Shown here one piece after another: positions 1-8,020 of a DNA stretch of 64,000 bases. The notes beneath the pieces are model-generated. The model did no database searches. It was given only the letters and a program-made list of their open reading frames with translations, and was not told the DNA's origin. The stretch lies in NCBI GenBank assembly GCA_030524745.1, contig JAUNGC010000018.1, positions 1 through 64,000 on the forward strand, written 5' to 3'. The position numbers and the translations under genes are program-made. Source of the DNA: Eubacteriales bacterium (GTDB lineage Bacteria; Bacillota; Clostridia; Lachnospirales; Lachnospiraceae). The stretch's first letter is position 1; the number at the start of each line of letters is the position of its first letter.

Positions 1-87
1 AAAGAGACAAAATCTCAAGTGAATCCTAAGGTGACATTATCACAAGTGAATAACAATGCAGACGAAATACCCCTTGACAATCCGTGA
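1..87 (+). CDS. Possible 3' end of an upstream gene (partial)
   Basis: Frame 1 is open from the left edge to a TGA at 85-87 and encodes about 28 hydrophilic residues ending in DNPLD-like acidic sequence (PLDNP at the end). No start codon with a ribosome binding site is visible inside, so if it is real it is the tail of a gene beginning outside the window. A short open frame like this can arise by chance. Function unknown. Confidence 0.25.
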   Translation, partial: KETKSQVNPKVTLSQVNNNADEIPLDNP

Positions 88-102
88 AAAATTCGCTATC
101 CT
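74..102 (+). promoter_or_regulatory. Sigma-A promoter of the HMGL-type aldolase gene
   Basis: TTGACA at 74-79, a 17-base spacer and TATCCT at 97-102. The start codon lies about 100 bases downstream, which leaves an untranslated leader with no obvious riboswitch. Confidence 0.6.
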
Positions 103-209
103 GTAATAGACTGTTTTAGCGATTTAAAGCGCGAAAAAGCAAGAGAGAAAGAACTGCGACAGTTTCACAAAAGAAAGAAGTCACAGAGAGTTTGCAGGAG
201 GATTAAGAA

Positions 210-1190
210 ATGAGCAACAGGCAGGGATCACTGGTATCAGTACGCCCGGACGTCAGGGTAGTGGATTGCACGATGAGAGACGGCGGACTGGTGAACAATT
301 TTGCATTTACGGATGAATTTGTGAAGGACTTGTATCTGACCAATATTAAAGCGGGCGTAGACTATATGGAATTTGGATATAAGGCGTCCAAAGAAATTTT
401 TGATCCGAAAAAATTCGGCAAGTGGAAGTTTTGCGATGAGAAGGATATCCGCAGCGTCGTGGGGGACAACAAGACAGATTTGAAGATTTCTGTTATGGCC
501 GATGTGGGAAGAACCGATTTTAAGAAGGATATTGTCAACCGGAAGGACAGCGCGATCGATATGATCCGGGTGGCGACTTATATTAATACGATTCCGGCTG
601 CTATTGAAATGCTGGAAGACGCGAAGAAGAAGGGGTACGAAACGACGGTCAATATTATGGCGGTTTCCAAAGTGAATGACAGCGATTTGGAGACGGCGCT
701 GGACCTGCTGGGACAAAGCAGCGTGGATGTCATCTATGTGGTGGACAGTTTCGGCGTTTTTTATCCGGAACAGATGGAGCGGCTTTGCGACAAATATTTG
801 AGCGTGGCGGCAAAGTACAATAAGAAAATCGGAATTCATGCGCATAATAATCAGCAGTTGGCTTTTGCCAACACGATCGAAGCGCTTTCCAGAGGCGCGA
901 GTTATCTGGATGCGACGATCAGCGGAATGGGGCGCGGCGCGGGAAACTGTTATATGGAATCGCTGCTTTGCTTTTTGAAAAACCCGAAATATAACAAGCT
1001 TGCGGTCATGAACTTTGTGGAGAAGCATATGCTCAAGCTGCGGGAGGAAGGCGCGGTATGGGGATTCGACATTCCTTATCTTCTGACCGGCATTCTGAAC
1101 AGCCATCCTTCCAGCGCCATTCAGTTTATCAAAGATAACAGAACGGATTATTCCATGTTCTATCAGGAATTAATGGATAATGTTCTGTAA
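210..1190 (+). CDS. HMGL-like / DRE-TIM-type aldolase
   Basis: 326 aa TIM-barrel enzyme of the HMG-CoA lyase / isopropylmalate synthase / 4-hydroxy-2-oxovalerate aldolase superfamily. The N-terminal signature DCTMRDGG (residues 19-26) carries the D-x-T-x-R-D-G pattern that binds divalent metal and substrate carbonyl. GIHAHNN (208-214) carries the two histidine metal ligands. The family makes or breaks C-C bonds next to a 2-oxo acid or acyl-CoA. No DmpG-type C-terminal communication domain is obvious and no acetaldehyde dehydrogenase lies next door, so the substrate cannot be assigned. The start is ATG behind GCAGGAGG. The gene is monocistronic, with its own promoter and a strong terminator. 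Confidence 0.75.
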   Translation: MSNRQGSLVSVRPDVRVVDCTMRDGGLVNNFAFTDEFVKDLYLTNIKAGVDYMEFGYKASKEIFDPKKFGKWKFCDEKDIRSVVGDNKTDLKISVMADVGRTDFKKDIVNRKDSAIDMIRVATYINTIPAAIEMLEDAKKKGYETTVNIMAVSKVNDSDLETALDLLGQSSVDVIYVVDSFGVFYPEQMERLCDKYLSVAAKYNKKIGIHAHNNQQLAFANTIEALSRGASYLDATISGMGRGAGNCYMESLLCFLKNPKYNKLAVMNFVEKHMLKLREEGAVWGFDIPYLLTGILNSHPSSAIQFIKDNRTDYSMFYQELMDNVL

Positions 1191-1209
1191 CGGAGAAATC
1201 AGGAAGAGA

Positions 1210-1246
1210 ACACCCTGGGGCGGTTACTGCCGTTTCAGGGTGTTTT
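1210..1246 (+). terminator. Rho-independent terminator of the aldolase gene
   Basis: An ACACCCTG arm pairs with CAGGGTGT around a GC-containing loop and is followed directly by a run of T. Confidence 0.85.
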
Positions 1247-1277
1247 TTACAGGAATTTTCTTATACAGAAAAAAAGG

Positions 1278-1306
1278 TTGCGGCCGGTCTTTTTATGGAT
1301 CATAAT
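1278..1306 (+). promoter_or_regulatory. Candidate promoter of the sugar-sensing operon
   Basis: TTGCGG at 1278-1283, a 17-base spacer and CATAAT at 1301-1306. The -10 is one base from consensus and the -35 is weaker. It sits between the upstream terminator and the GTG start at 1342. Confidence 0.4.
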
Positions 1307-1341
1307 ATTTTTAGATAAAGAACGGGAGATAGTGGGCTAAG

Positions 1342-2400
1342 GTGAGGAGACGGGAGCAGGAAAAAAACAGAGCGGGGAGAAGAAGCCGGGGCGTGTTTAT
1401 GGCCGCCACAGCGCTGCTGGGGATTTTAATTGCATTTCATGTAGTTGGCCTGATCAGCGCCAGCATGCATATGGAAAGGATTACCGGTCAGGGCGGTATC
1501 GAATATGAGGACTTTGACAGGCATTATGTGCTGATTACGCAGGAAACCAATGAATCGGTCTGGAAAGAAGTGCTCTCCGGCGGCAGCAGCAGAGGACGGG
1601 AAACGGGGGCCTATGTGGAATGGTACGGGCAGAATCTGGACGTGGATTATTCCAGAGAGGAATTGATGCGCATGGCGATTGCGGCGCGCGTTGACGGGAT
1701 TATTCTGGAAGCGGATGAAGGAGATGAACTGCGCGAACTGATCGACGAGGCGGTGGAAAATGAAATCCCGGTGGTGACAGTGTTGTCAGATTGCTATAAG
1801 AGCAGCAGGCAGAGTTATGTGGGAACGGGAAATTATAATCTGGGAAGAGAGTATGGGAGACAGATTATAAAGGTTTCCACCAAGGAGACGAAGAAAGCGC
1901 TGGTACTGATGGATTCCAAAGCGGATGACAGCAACCAGAATATTGTGATAAACGGGATCCGGGAAACTTTGGCCAATGAGGGAAATCATCTGCGTCTGGA
2001 GCTGGAACTGGCGGCGATTGACAGCGCCAGTTCGTTCGGAGCGGACGAGGCGATACGGGACATGCTGGTAAATATGGAGGAACTGCCGGACATTATCGTC
2101 TGTCTGAACGAAAAAAATACGCTCAGCGTTTACCAGGCGGCGGTGGACTATAACATAGTAGGAAAGATGGATATTCTGGGGTATTATACTTCCGACACGA
2201 TTCTTCAGGCGGTTGATAAGGGCATTCTCACATTCAGCATCGCAATTGATTTTGAGAAAATCGGAATTACCTGTGTGGATGCGCTGAACGAATATTTAAA
2301 TACGGGGTATGTCAGCGATTATTTCGTGATGGAAGTCAATACGGTAAACCGGACAAATGTAAAGGAGTATCTGAAAAATGCTTCAGAAAATCAGAAATAG
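1342..2400 (+). CDS. Membrane-anchored periplasmic-type sugar-binding protein (XylFII-like sensor subunit)
   Basis: 352 aa. A basic N-terminus is followed by one hydrophobic segment (about residues 17-38) with no lipobox cysteine, then a type I periplasmic-binding-protein fold (PF13407-like) through the rest. VDGIILEADEGDELRELIDEA and the later Asp/Asn-rich segments resemble ribose/xylose-binding proteins. The GTG start at 1342 is the first in-frame start after the candidate promoter. The 3' end overlaps the histidine kinase gene by 23 bases, so the two are probably translationally coupled. In Clostridium beijerinckii a membrane-bound XylFII hands the xylose signal to a LytS-type kinase. Gene order here supports that role by inference, and the ligand is not proven. 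Confidence 0.75.
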   Translation: MRRREQEKNRAGRRSRGVFMAATALLGILIAFHVVGLISASMHMERITGQGGIEYEDFDRHYVLITQETNESVWKEVLSGGSSRGRETGAYVEWYGQNLDVDYSREELMRMAIAARVDGIILEADEGDELRELIDEAVENEIPVVTVLSDCYKSSRQSYVGTGNYNLGREYGRQIIKVSTKETKKALVLMDSKADDSNQNIVINGIRETLANEGNHLRLELELAAIDSASSFGADEAIRDMLVNMEELPDIIVCLNEKNTLSVYQAAVDYNIVGKMDILGYYTSDTILQAVDKGILTFSIAIDFEKIGITCVDALNEYLNTGYVSDYFVMEVNTVNRTNVKEYLKNASENQK

Positions 2401-3868
2401 ATCTCAGAAATCCGCTATGGGAATTCAGACGAAGCTGCTGATTGTTTTTCTGGTTACCAGCGTGCTGATTTTTTCCGTCAATATTTATGTGTACATGAAT
2501 ATTAACAGGATGATGGTGCAGATTGACAGTGTGTATGCCAGCAATGCGAATCTGAACGAACTGCAGAACACGATCAACCGTGTGCAGGTTTGCATGACGG
2601 AGTATCTGAATACAAAAAGTTCGGACGCTATGGAGGATTATTTTAGAAATGCGGAAAAATACAGGGAACTGATCGGACAACTCAACGAAAAAATCGTTGC
2701 GGATGAGACGCTCCTGATGGAAAAGAACATCAAAAATATATCGGAAAGCTATCTGGAAGCAACGGAGCAGGCGATTGAATACAGGCGGGGAAGAAATGTG
2801 GAAAAATATAAGGAAAGCTACGAAAAAGCCTCTCAACTGTATTCTTATGTTGATGTTGGAATATACAGTCTGAACAACAAACGTTTCGGCGATAATTCGG
2901 AAAATTACAGGGAACTGATGACGTCCATGCAGAAGGCGGAGATGACAAATATTCTGATTCTGTGTCTGACGGGCCTTATGACAATGACGCTGATCGGCCT
3001 TGTGACGCAGGAAATCACACAGCCGCTGCGCCAGCTTGCCAGAACTGCCAATCAGGTCGCTGAGGGCAATCTGGAGGTGGAATTGGTTGAAGTGCGCACA
3101 CGGGACGAAGTGGGCGTTGTGGCTTATGCGTTTAACCAGATGATTGAGAGCATCCGGGAATACATAGAGAGACTCAAGAGAAGCATGGAACTGGAACGGA
3201 AAATGAAGGAAAAGGAATTGCTGATGGAGACGCATTTAAAGGACGCTCAGTTGAAATATCTGCAGGCGCAGATCAATCCCCATTTTCTGTTCAACACGCT
3301 GAACGCGGGAGCGCAGCTTGCCATGATGGAGGATGCGGAGAAAACCTACCGATATGTGCAGAATGTGGCGGATTTTTTCCGGTACAGCGTTAAAAAAGAT
3401 TATGGCAGCGTGACGCTTATGGAAGAAATCGAACTGGTAGACAGTTATCTTTATATTCTGAATGTCCGGTTTTCGGGAGAAATCCATTTTCAGAAAGACG
3501 TGGACGAGGAACTGACCAATGCGTCGATTCCGGCCATGACGCTGCAGCCTGTTGTGGAAAACTGTGTCAATCACGGAATCCGGGGAATTGACTGGCCCGG
3601 CAAAATTTCGCTGTCCGTTTATCAGGAGAATGATACGATCTGCGTCAGCATCAGGGACAACGGGGTAGGAATGCCGGCGGAGCAGGTGGAACGCATTCTG
3701 AGCGGAACAGGGGGCGGTCAGGATTCTGATAAGGACTCTAATGGGGTCGGCATGGATAACGTGATCAACCGCCTGCGGCTTTTTTATGGCAGAGAGGATG
3801 TCATCGATATTACGAGCGCCGGAGAGAATATGGGAACGGAAGTTGTCATTTATATTCCGATCAGTTGA
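2378..3868 (+). CDS. LytS/YesM-type sensor histidine kinase
   Basis: 496 aa membrane kinase. A first transmembrane helix (about 21-43) is followed by an extracytoplasmic helical sensor region, a second helix near 188-210, a HAMP linker beginning around TQPLRQLARTANQVAEGN, and a His_kinase domain (PF06580). The phospho-acceptor is the His near residue 302 in QINPHFLFNTLN. The C-terminal ATPase carries VVENCVNHGI (N box), DNGVGM and GVGMDNVINRL (G boxes). It begins inside the sugar-binding protein gene and is followed 39 bases later by its response regulator. It likely senses the ligand-bound upstream binding protein and phosphorylates the YesN-type partner (inferred from family and gene order). 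Confidence 0.9.
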   Translation: MLQKIRNRSQKSAMGIQTKLLIVFLVTSVLIFSVNIYVYMNINRMMVQIDSVYASNANLNELQNTINRVQVCMTEYLNTKSSDAMEDYFRNAEKYRELIGQLNEKIVADETLLMEKNIKNISESYLEATEQAIEYRRGRNVEKYKESYEKASQLYSYVDVGIYSLNNKRFGDNSENYRELMTSMQKAEMTNILILCLTGLMTMTLIGLVTQEITQPLRQLARTANQVAEGNLEVELVEVRTRDEVGVVAYAFNQMIESIREYIERLKRSMELERKMKEKELLMETHLKDAQLKYLQAQINPHFLFNTLNAGAQLAMMEDAEKTYRYVQNVADFFRYSVKKDYGSVTLMEEIELVDSYLYILNVRFSGEIHFQKDVDEELTNASIPAMTLQPVVENCVNHGIRGIDWPGKISLSVYQENDTICVSIRDNGVGMPAEQVERILSGTGGGQDSDKDSNGVGMDNVINRLRLFYGREDVIDITSAGENMGTEVVIYIPIS

Positions 3869-3907
3869 GGTGAGACGGAAACGGCGGAATGGAGGGGAGG
3901 ATTTTTC

Positions 3908-5509
3908 ATGTACAAGATTATGCTGGCAGATGATGAAGGAATTGTCATCGATGCCCTTACTTTTATCATTGAGAAGAACTTCGGGGAAAACTGTGTGATT
4001 GAATCGGCAAAAACCGGGCGAAGCGTGATAGAACTGGCGGAGCGTTTCCGGCCGGATATCGCGTTTATGGATATCCAGATGCCGGGAATTAACGGAATCG
4101 AAGCGATGAAGGAGATCCGTAAGAGTTGTTATAATACGATCTTCATCGTGATCAGCGCCTACGACAAGTTCGGATATGCGCAGGAGGCGATCGGACTGGG
4201 CGTATTGGCTTATATCAACAAGCCGATTGAAAAAGGGGTTATTGTGGATGTGCTCCAGCGGGCTATGGGGCAGGTGGACCGGGAACGGGAGAAGCGCAGC
4301 AACGACCTGATGATCCGTGAGAAGCTTGAGACGGTAGTGCCCATCATAGAAAGCGGCCTGATTTACTCCGCTCTGTTTCAGGAAAATTATGCGGAAGAGA
4401 CGGAGAACTATAAAAGGCTGCTGGGCATTCAGGAGGACTATGGATATATGATGGTCATCAAATGCGGAGACGGCCAGGAGAACGGAAAGCTGACCAATGT
4501 AGTGGGGGCCAGCGTTCGCGTACAGTCTTCCTATTGCGAGATAAGGGAGATCATAAAGGAATATTTCGATGGAATCGTCGGCTCCATGATGGCGAATATG
4601 ATTATTGTTTTCGTACCGCAGGCGAAGGCGGAATTTGACGACGAATATGAGAAACGAATTGAAGTGATAGAAAGCGCCAGAAAGATGGTGCGGAAGCTGA
4701 AGAGCAGAATTGACGCCGGATTCCGGGTGGGAATCGGTTCGGTGAAGCCGCTGAAGGAAGCGGGAATTTCCTATACGGAAGCGCTCAATTCCTTTCGGTG
4801 TACCAATGGGAGCGTGGCGCATGTGAAAGATCTGCCGCTGGGTTGCGATTACGAGGACAACTATCCGATTGAAACGGAGAAAAAATTGTTTGCAGGCGTG
4901 GAGGCGGGCAACATGGAAGAGGCGGTGGCCCAGGCCAGCCGTTTTTTTGGATGGATGATAGATACATATGCGGAAAACATGATGGATATTAAACTGAAGG
5001 TTCTGGAATTTGTGCTTTGGGCGGAACGAATCGGTTATGAAAGCGGCGGTATGGTATACCATTTTCGTTCCAGACAGGATTATCTCAAAACAATCACGGA
5101 ACTGAAAAATTATGAAGAACTGCGTTCCTGGTTTTTGACGAAAATTCAGAATGTATGCCGCAATGTGGTTAAAAAGAAGGAAGAAACCTCGACCAATATT
5201 ATCGTGAAGGCAAAGGAATATATCAACAGCCATTACCGGAAGGATATTTCCCTGGATGAGGTTTCCAGAGAGGTAAACATCAGTCCCTACTATTTCAGCA
5301 AGCTGTTTAAGGAGGAAGCGGGACAGAATTTTATTGAGTATGTGACGGGCATCCGGATGGAACGGGCCAAGGAACTGCTTTTACAGACTGATAAGAGTAT
5401 GAAGGAGATCTGCAGCGAGGTGGGATATGCGGATCCCAATTACTTTAGCCGTTCTTTTAAAAAGAATGTAGGGGTTACCCCCACGGAATATAAGGAGAAA
5501 AGAGGATGA
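3908..5509 (+). CDS. YesN-type response regulator, AraC family
   Basis: 533 aa. An N-terminal receiver domain (about 1-120) has the phospho-acceptor Asp55 in FMDIQMPG, an acidic pair near residue 8-10 (ADDEG) and the conserved Lys in INKPI. A linker with a GGDEF-like-fold spacer region (about 170-330) follows, then a C-terminal AraC-type double helix-turn-helix (about 430-530) with ISPYYFSKLFKEE and the second helix GYADPNYFSRSFKK. The start follows GGGGAGGA. It overlaps the next gene by 4 bases (ATGA). It likely activates the sugar ABC genes downstream. The inverted-repeat region at 6550-6690 is the obvious place to look for its site. Confidence 0.92.
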   Translation: MYKIMLADDEGIVIDALTFIIEKNFGENCVIESAKTGRSVIELAERFRPDIAFMDIQMPGINGIEAMKEIRKSCYNTIFIVISAYDKFGYAQEAIGLGVLAYINKPIEKGVIVDVLQRAMGQVDREREKRSNDLMIREKLETVVPIIESGLIYSALFQENYAEETENYKRLLGIQEDYGYMMVIKCGDGQENGKLTNVVGASVRVQSSYCEIREIIKEYFDGIVGSMMANMIIVFVPQAKAEFDDEYEKRIEVIESARKMVRKLKSRIDAGFRVGIGSVKPLKEAGISYTEALNSFRCTNGSVAHVKDLPLGCDYEDNYPIETEKKLFAGVEAGNMEEAVAQASRFFGWMIDTYAENMMDIKLKVLEFVLWAERIGYESGGMVYHFRSRQDYLKTITELKNYEELRSWFLTKIQNVCRNVVKKKEETSTNIIVKAKEYINSHYRKDISLDEVSREVNISPYYFSKLFKEEAGQNFIEYVTGIRMERAKELLLQTDKSMKEICSEVGYADPNYFSRSFKKNVGVTPTEYKEKRG

Positions 5510-6537
5510 AGCGTTTCTGGCTGATAATGGCGCTGCTGTTATTTCTGACAGGCTGCGGCGACGGCGCTGCAAAAGCGGAGCCGGCAGAGGAAGGGGATAA
5601 GGAAATTCAGATCGGGCTGAGTTTTGACACTTTTGTGGTGGAGAGATGGCAGCGGGACCGGGATGTTTTTGTCTCGACCGCGTCCGAACTTGGGGCGCAG
5701 GTTAACGTGCAGAATGCGAACGGGGATGTGCAGGAGCAGATTGCACAGTTGGAATATTTTATTGAGAAAAAGGTGGATGTCATCGTGGTTGTGCCGATAG
5801 AGGCGGAATCCCTCGCGTCTACGATCAAAAAAGCCCGGGAGGAAGGGATTAAGGTTATATCCTATGACAGACTTGCAACAAATTCGCATGCCGATCTTTA
5901 TATCTCTTTTGATAATGAAGCGGTCGGCGCCCTGATGGGAAAGGCGGTGTCCGGCCAGCTTGACAAAGGGGATCAGGTGCTGATGATCTGCGGCCCCAGA
6001 AGCGATAATAATGTTTCTCTGGTGCGGAAAGGATTTTTGGAAGAACTGGAACAAAAAGGCGCAGAGGTACTGGACACCGTATATATCGACGGCTGGAAAG
6101 CGGAGTTTGCGGCCGATTATATCAGTGAAAATATAGACCAGGTCGGACAGATACAGGCGATCATGTGCGGCAATGACAATCTGGCCGGACAGGTAATCCG
6201 CGTTCTGGCGGAAAACAGACTGGCAGGTTCTGTCTGTGTGGTGGGGCAGGACGCCGATCTGGAAGCGTGTCAGAGGATCGTGGAAGGCACGCAGTATATG
6301 ACGGTGTACAAACCGGTGGAAAAGTTAGCCAAACGTGCGGCGGAAGCGGCGGTGGCGCTGGCAGAGGGCGAAGAAGTGGAAGCGCCGGATACAATTTTTG
6401 ACGGGAGTTGGGACGTTCCTTATATTAAGCTTGATCCGCTTGCTGTGACGGCTGAAAATATGGACGCCATTATTGTGGACAGCGGCTTTCATTTGAAAGA
6501 AGACATCTATATTGACCGGCCGAACGTTGCACCTTAA
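5506..6537 (+). CDS. Sugar-binding lipoprotein of a monosaccharide ABC system
   Basis: 343 aa. A signal peptide ends in the lipobox LTGC with Cys17, followed by a mature type I binding-protein fold typical of ribose/xylose/galactose carriers: IGLSFDTFVVERWQRDRD near the N-terminus, then SYDRLATNSHADLYISFDN and VVGQDADLEACQRI. Similar domain organisation to the product of 6754-7932, so there are two extracellular binding proteins in one locus plus the anchored one at 1342. It is translationally coupled to the response regulator gene (ATGA overlap), so it is co-made with the sensor rather than with the transporter. It could be a soluble co-sensor or an alternative-specificity receptor (inference). 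Confidence 0.8.
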   Translation: MKRFWLIMALLLFLTGCGDGAAKAEPAEEGDKEIQIGLSFDTFVVERWQRDRDVFVSTASELGAQVNVQNANGDVQEQIAQLEYFIEKKVDVIVVVPIEAESLASTIKKAREEGIKVISYDRLATNSHADLYISFDNEAVGALMGKAVSGQLDKGDQVLMICGPRSDNNVSLVRKGFLEELEQKGAEVLDTVYIDGWKAEFAADYISENIDQVGQIQAIMCGNDNLAGQVIRVLAENRLAGSVCVVGQDADLEACQRIVEGTQYMTVYKPVEKLAKRAAEAAVALAEGEEVEAPDTIFDGSWDVPYIKLDPLAVTAENMDAIIVDSGFHLKEDIYIDRPNVAP

Positions 6538-6550
6538 TTACCGCATATGG

Positions 6551-6595
6551 TGAAATACATAAAAATTTCATAAAAATCAATAGGAATTTATTGAT
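6551..6595 (+). repeat. Two small inverted repeats upstream of the main sugar-binding protein gene
   Basis: TGAAAT at 6551-6556 pairs with ATTTCA at 6565-6570. ATCAATA at 6576-6582 pairs with TATTGAT at 6589-6595. Both are perfect. They lie in the AT-rich gap in front of a larger inverted repeat and could be regulator sites. Confidence 0.5.
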
Positions 6596-6611
6596 ATTGC
6601 AAGGAAAATGG

Positions 6612-6687
6612 CGCAAAAAAGTGCTACCTTACTTCAAAAAACTATGCAAAGAGCATAAAAATTTGAAGAAGGTAGCAAGTTTTTGCG
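6612..6687 (+). promoter_or_regulatory. Long imperfect inverted repeat with nested hairpin, upstream of an extended -10 promoter
   Basis: The arm 6612-6638 pairs with 6662-6687: blocks of 8, 9 and 7 base pairs interrupted by a 2-base mismatch and one bulged A. Inside the loop, TATGC at 6643-6647 pairs with GCATA at 6653-6657. It ends just before the -10 at 6701-6706. Because no good -35 is present, an activator-binding or DNA-cruciform role is at least as likely as an RNA hairpin. Confidence 0.65.
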
Positions 6688-6697
6688 TCATTTTGTG

Positions 6698-6706
6698 TGA
6701 TATAGT
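6698..6706 (+). promoter_or_regulatory. Extended -10 promoter of the sugar transporter genes
   Basis: TGATATAGT at 6698-6706 fits the TGnTATAAT extended -10 form. The expected -35 place holds no TTGACA-like hexamer, as is usual for activator-dependent promoters. The leader then runs to GGGAGG in front of the ATG at 6754. Confidence 0.45.
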
Positions 6707-6753
6707 AAATCTCGTAACAGAGAGTTACCAAAAATTTCAGGGAGGTTTATAAA

Positions 6754-7932
6754 ATGAAGAAAAAATTACTCAGTATGATGCTCGCGGCTGCCATGATGAC
6801 AGGATTGCTTGCAGGCTGCGGTTCGACGCCTGCATCCGCTCCGGCAGACGAACCCGCGGCGGAGACGGCAGTTGAGGATGTGAAAGAAGCAGAGGCGCCC
6901 GCTGCAGACGGCAACGTGCAGGTTGGCATCGTGCTTCCGACAAAGGACGAACCCAGATGGTTACAGGACCAGGCGCAGTTTGAAGCAATCCTGGGCGACG
7001 CAGGATTTACAAATCAGGTATTGTTCAGCCAGGGATCTTCCGCGACAGAGAAGACAAACGTTGAAACTCTGATTTCTCAGGGCATTGATGTTCTGGTTAT
7101 CTGCGCACAGGACGGCGCGGCGGCGGCAGCGGCAGTGGAAGCGGCAAAAGATGCCGGCGTAACCGTTATCGCATACGACAGACTGATCACCGGTACAGAA
7201 GCGGTTGACTATTATGTAACATTCGACAGCTTTGCAGTAGGTGTGGCTCAGGGCCAGTATCTGATTGACAATGCGCCGGAAGGCAGCGGCATTCCGCTTT
7301 ACCTGTATGCAGGCGCTGCAACAGACAACAATGCGTTCATCTTCTTTGAAGGCGCATGGAGCGTTCTTCAGCCCAAGATCGCTGACGGCACATTCGTAAT
7401 TGCGAATTCTTCCGAAGCGGTAGCGCTGCAGGATAAGTTGGAACTTACCCGTGACGAAGAAGCGAAGATCATCGGCCAGATCACAACGGACTGGGATTTC
7501 AACGTAGCAAAATCCAAAGCGGAAGCAAACCTGACGGCAGCAGGCGCAGAGAGCAAAGGCGACGTCGTTGTATTAGGTCCTAACGATGGTACCGCCCGTT
7601 CTATCGCAGACGTATTCGCTGTTGATAAAGATATCACAAGCTATATCATAACCGGTCAGGACTGCGAGATCGCTTCCGTACAGTACATCATCGACGGCAT
7701 TCAGTCCATGACAGTGTTCAAGGATACCCGTACACTGGCTGCTGACTCCGTTGAAATGGCAGTGTCCATTCTGAACGGCGAAACTCCGGCAACAGATACA
7801 ACCTACAACAACGAGAAGATCGATGTTCCGGCAAAACAGACCGATATCGTTGTAGTAACAAAAGATAACGTAAAAGAAGCGCTGATTGATTCCGGATACT
7901 ATGAAGCATCTGAATTCACAGGATTAGAATAA
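6754..7932 (+). CDS. Main sugar-binding lipoprotein (XylF/ChvE type)
   Basis: 392 aa. The signal peptide and lipobox LLAGC put the lipid-anchored Cys at residue 22. A low-complexity Ala/Glu/Pro linker (about 25-50) and a type I binding-protein domain with VGIVLPTKDEPRW, IAYDRLITG, LGPNDGTARSIADVF and ITGQDCEIASVQYI follow, as in xylose and multiple-sugar (ChvE) carriers. It delivers a monosaccharide to the ATPase/permease encoded next. Codon choice is more uniform than in neighbouring genes, fitting high expression. A GC-rich stem-loop separates it from the ATPase gene, which would give more binding protein than transporter. The sugar is probably a pentose or related aldose (inference). Confidence 0.88.
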   Translation: MKKKLLSMMLAAAMMTGLLAGCGSTPASAPADEPAAETAVEDVKEAEAPAADGNVQVGIVLPTKDEPRWLQDQAQFEAILGDAGFTNQVLFSQGSSATEKTNVETLISQGIDVLVICAQDGAAAAAAVEAAKDAGVTVIAYDRLITGTEAVDYYVTFDSFAVGVAQGQYLIDNAPEGSGIPLYLYAGAATDNNAFIFFEGAWSVLQPKIADGTFVIANSSEAVALQDKLELTRDEEAKIIGQITTDWDFNVAKSKAEANLTAAGAESKGDVVVLGPNDGTARSIADVFAVDKDITSYIITGQDCEIASVQYIIDGIQSMTVFKDTRTLAADSVEMAVSILNGETPATDTTYNNEKIDVPAKQTDIVVVTKDNVKEALIDSGYYEASEFTGLE

Positions 7933-7959
7933 GGAATGAAACTTTATTAGCTTAACCCA

Positions 7960-8000
7960 AAGGCCGGCTTTATTCAACAGGTTTGTATAAAGCCGGCTTT
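7960..8000 (+). terminator. Intercistronic stem-loop between binding protein and ATPase genes
   Basis: The 14-bp arms 7960-7973 and 7987-8000 pair fully apart from one G-U. There is no long T run after it, so partial termination or mRNA 3' end stabilisation is more likely than full termination. Confidence 0.7.
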
Positions 8001-8020
8001 ATATGAATGGAGGTCCTGCG

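Noticed and set aside
3236-5233. Long open frame (665 codons) on the minus strand across kinase and regulator genes
   Set aside because: The plus-strand kinase and regulator are certain. The antisense frame is His/Phe/Arg-rich, without any domain, and arises from plus-strand codon bias.
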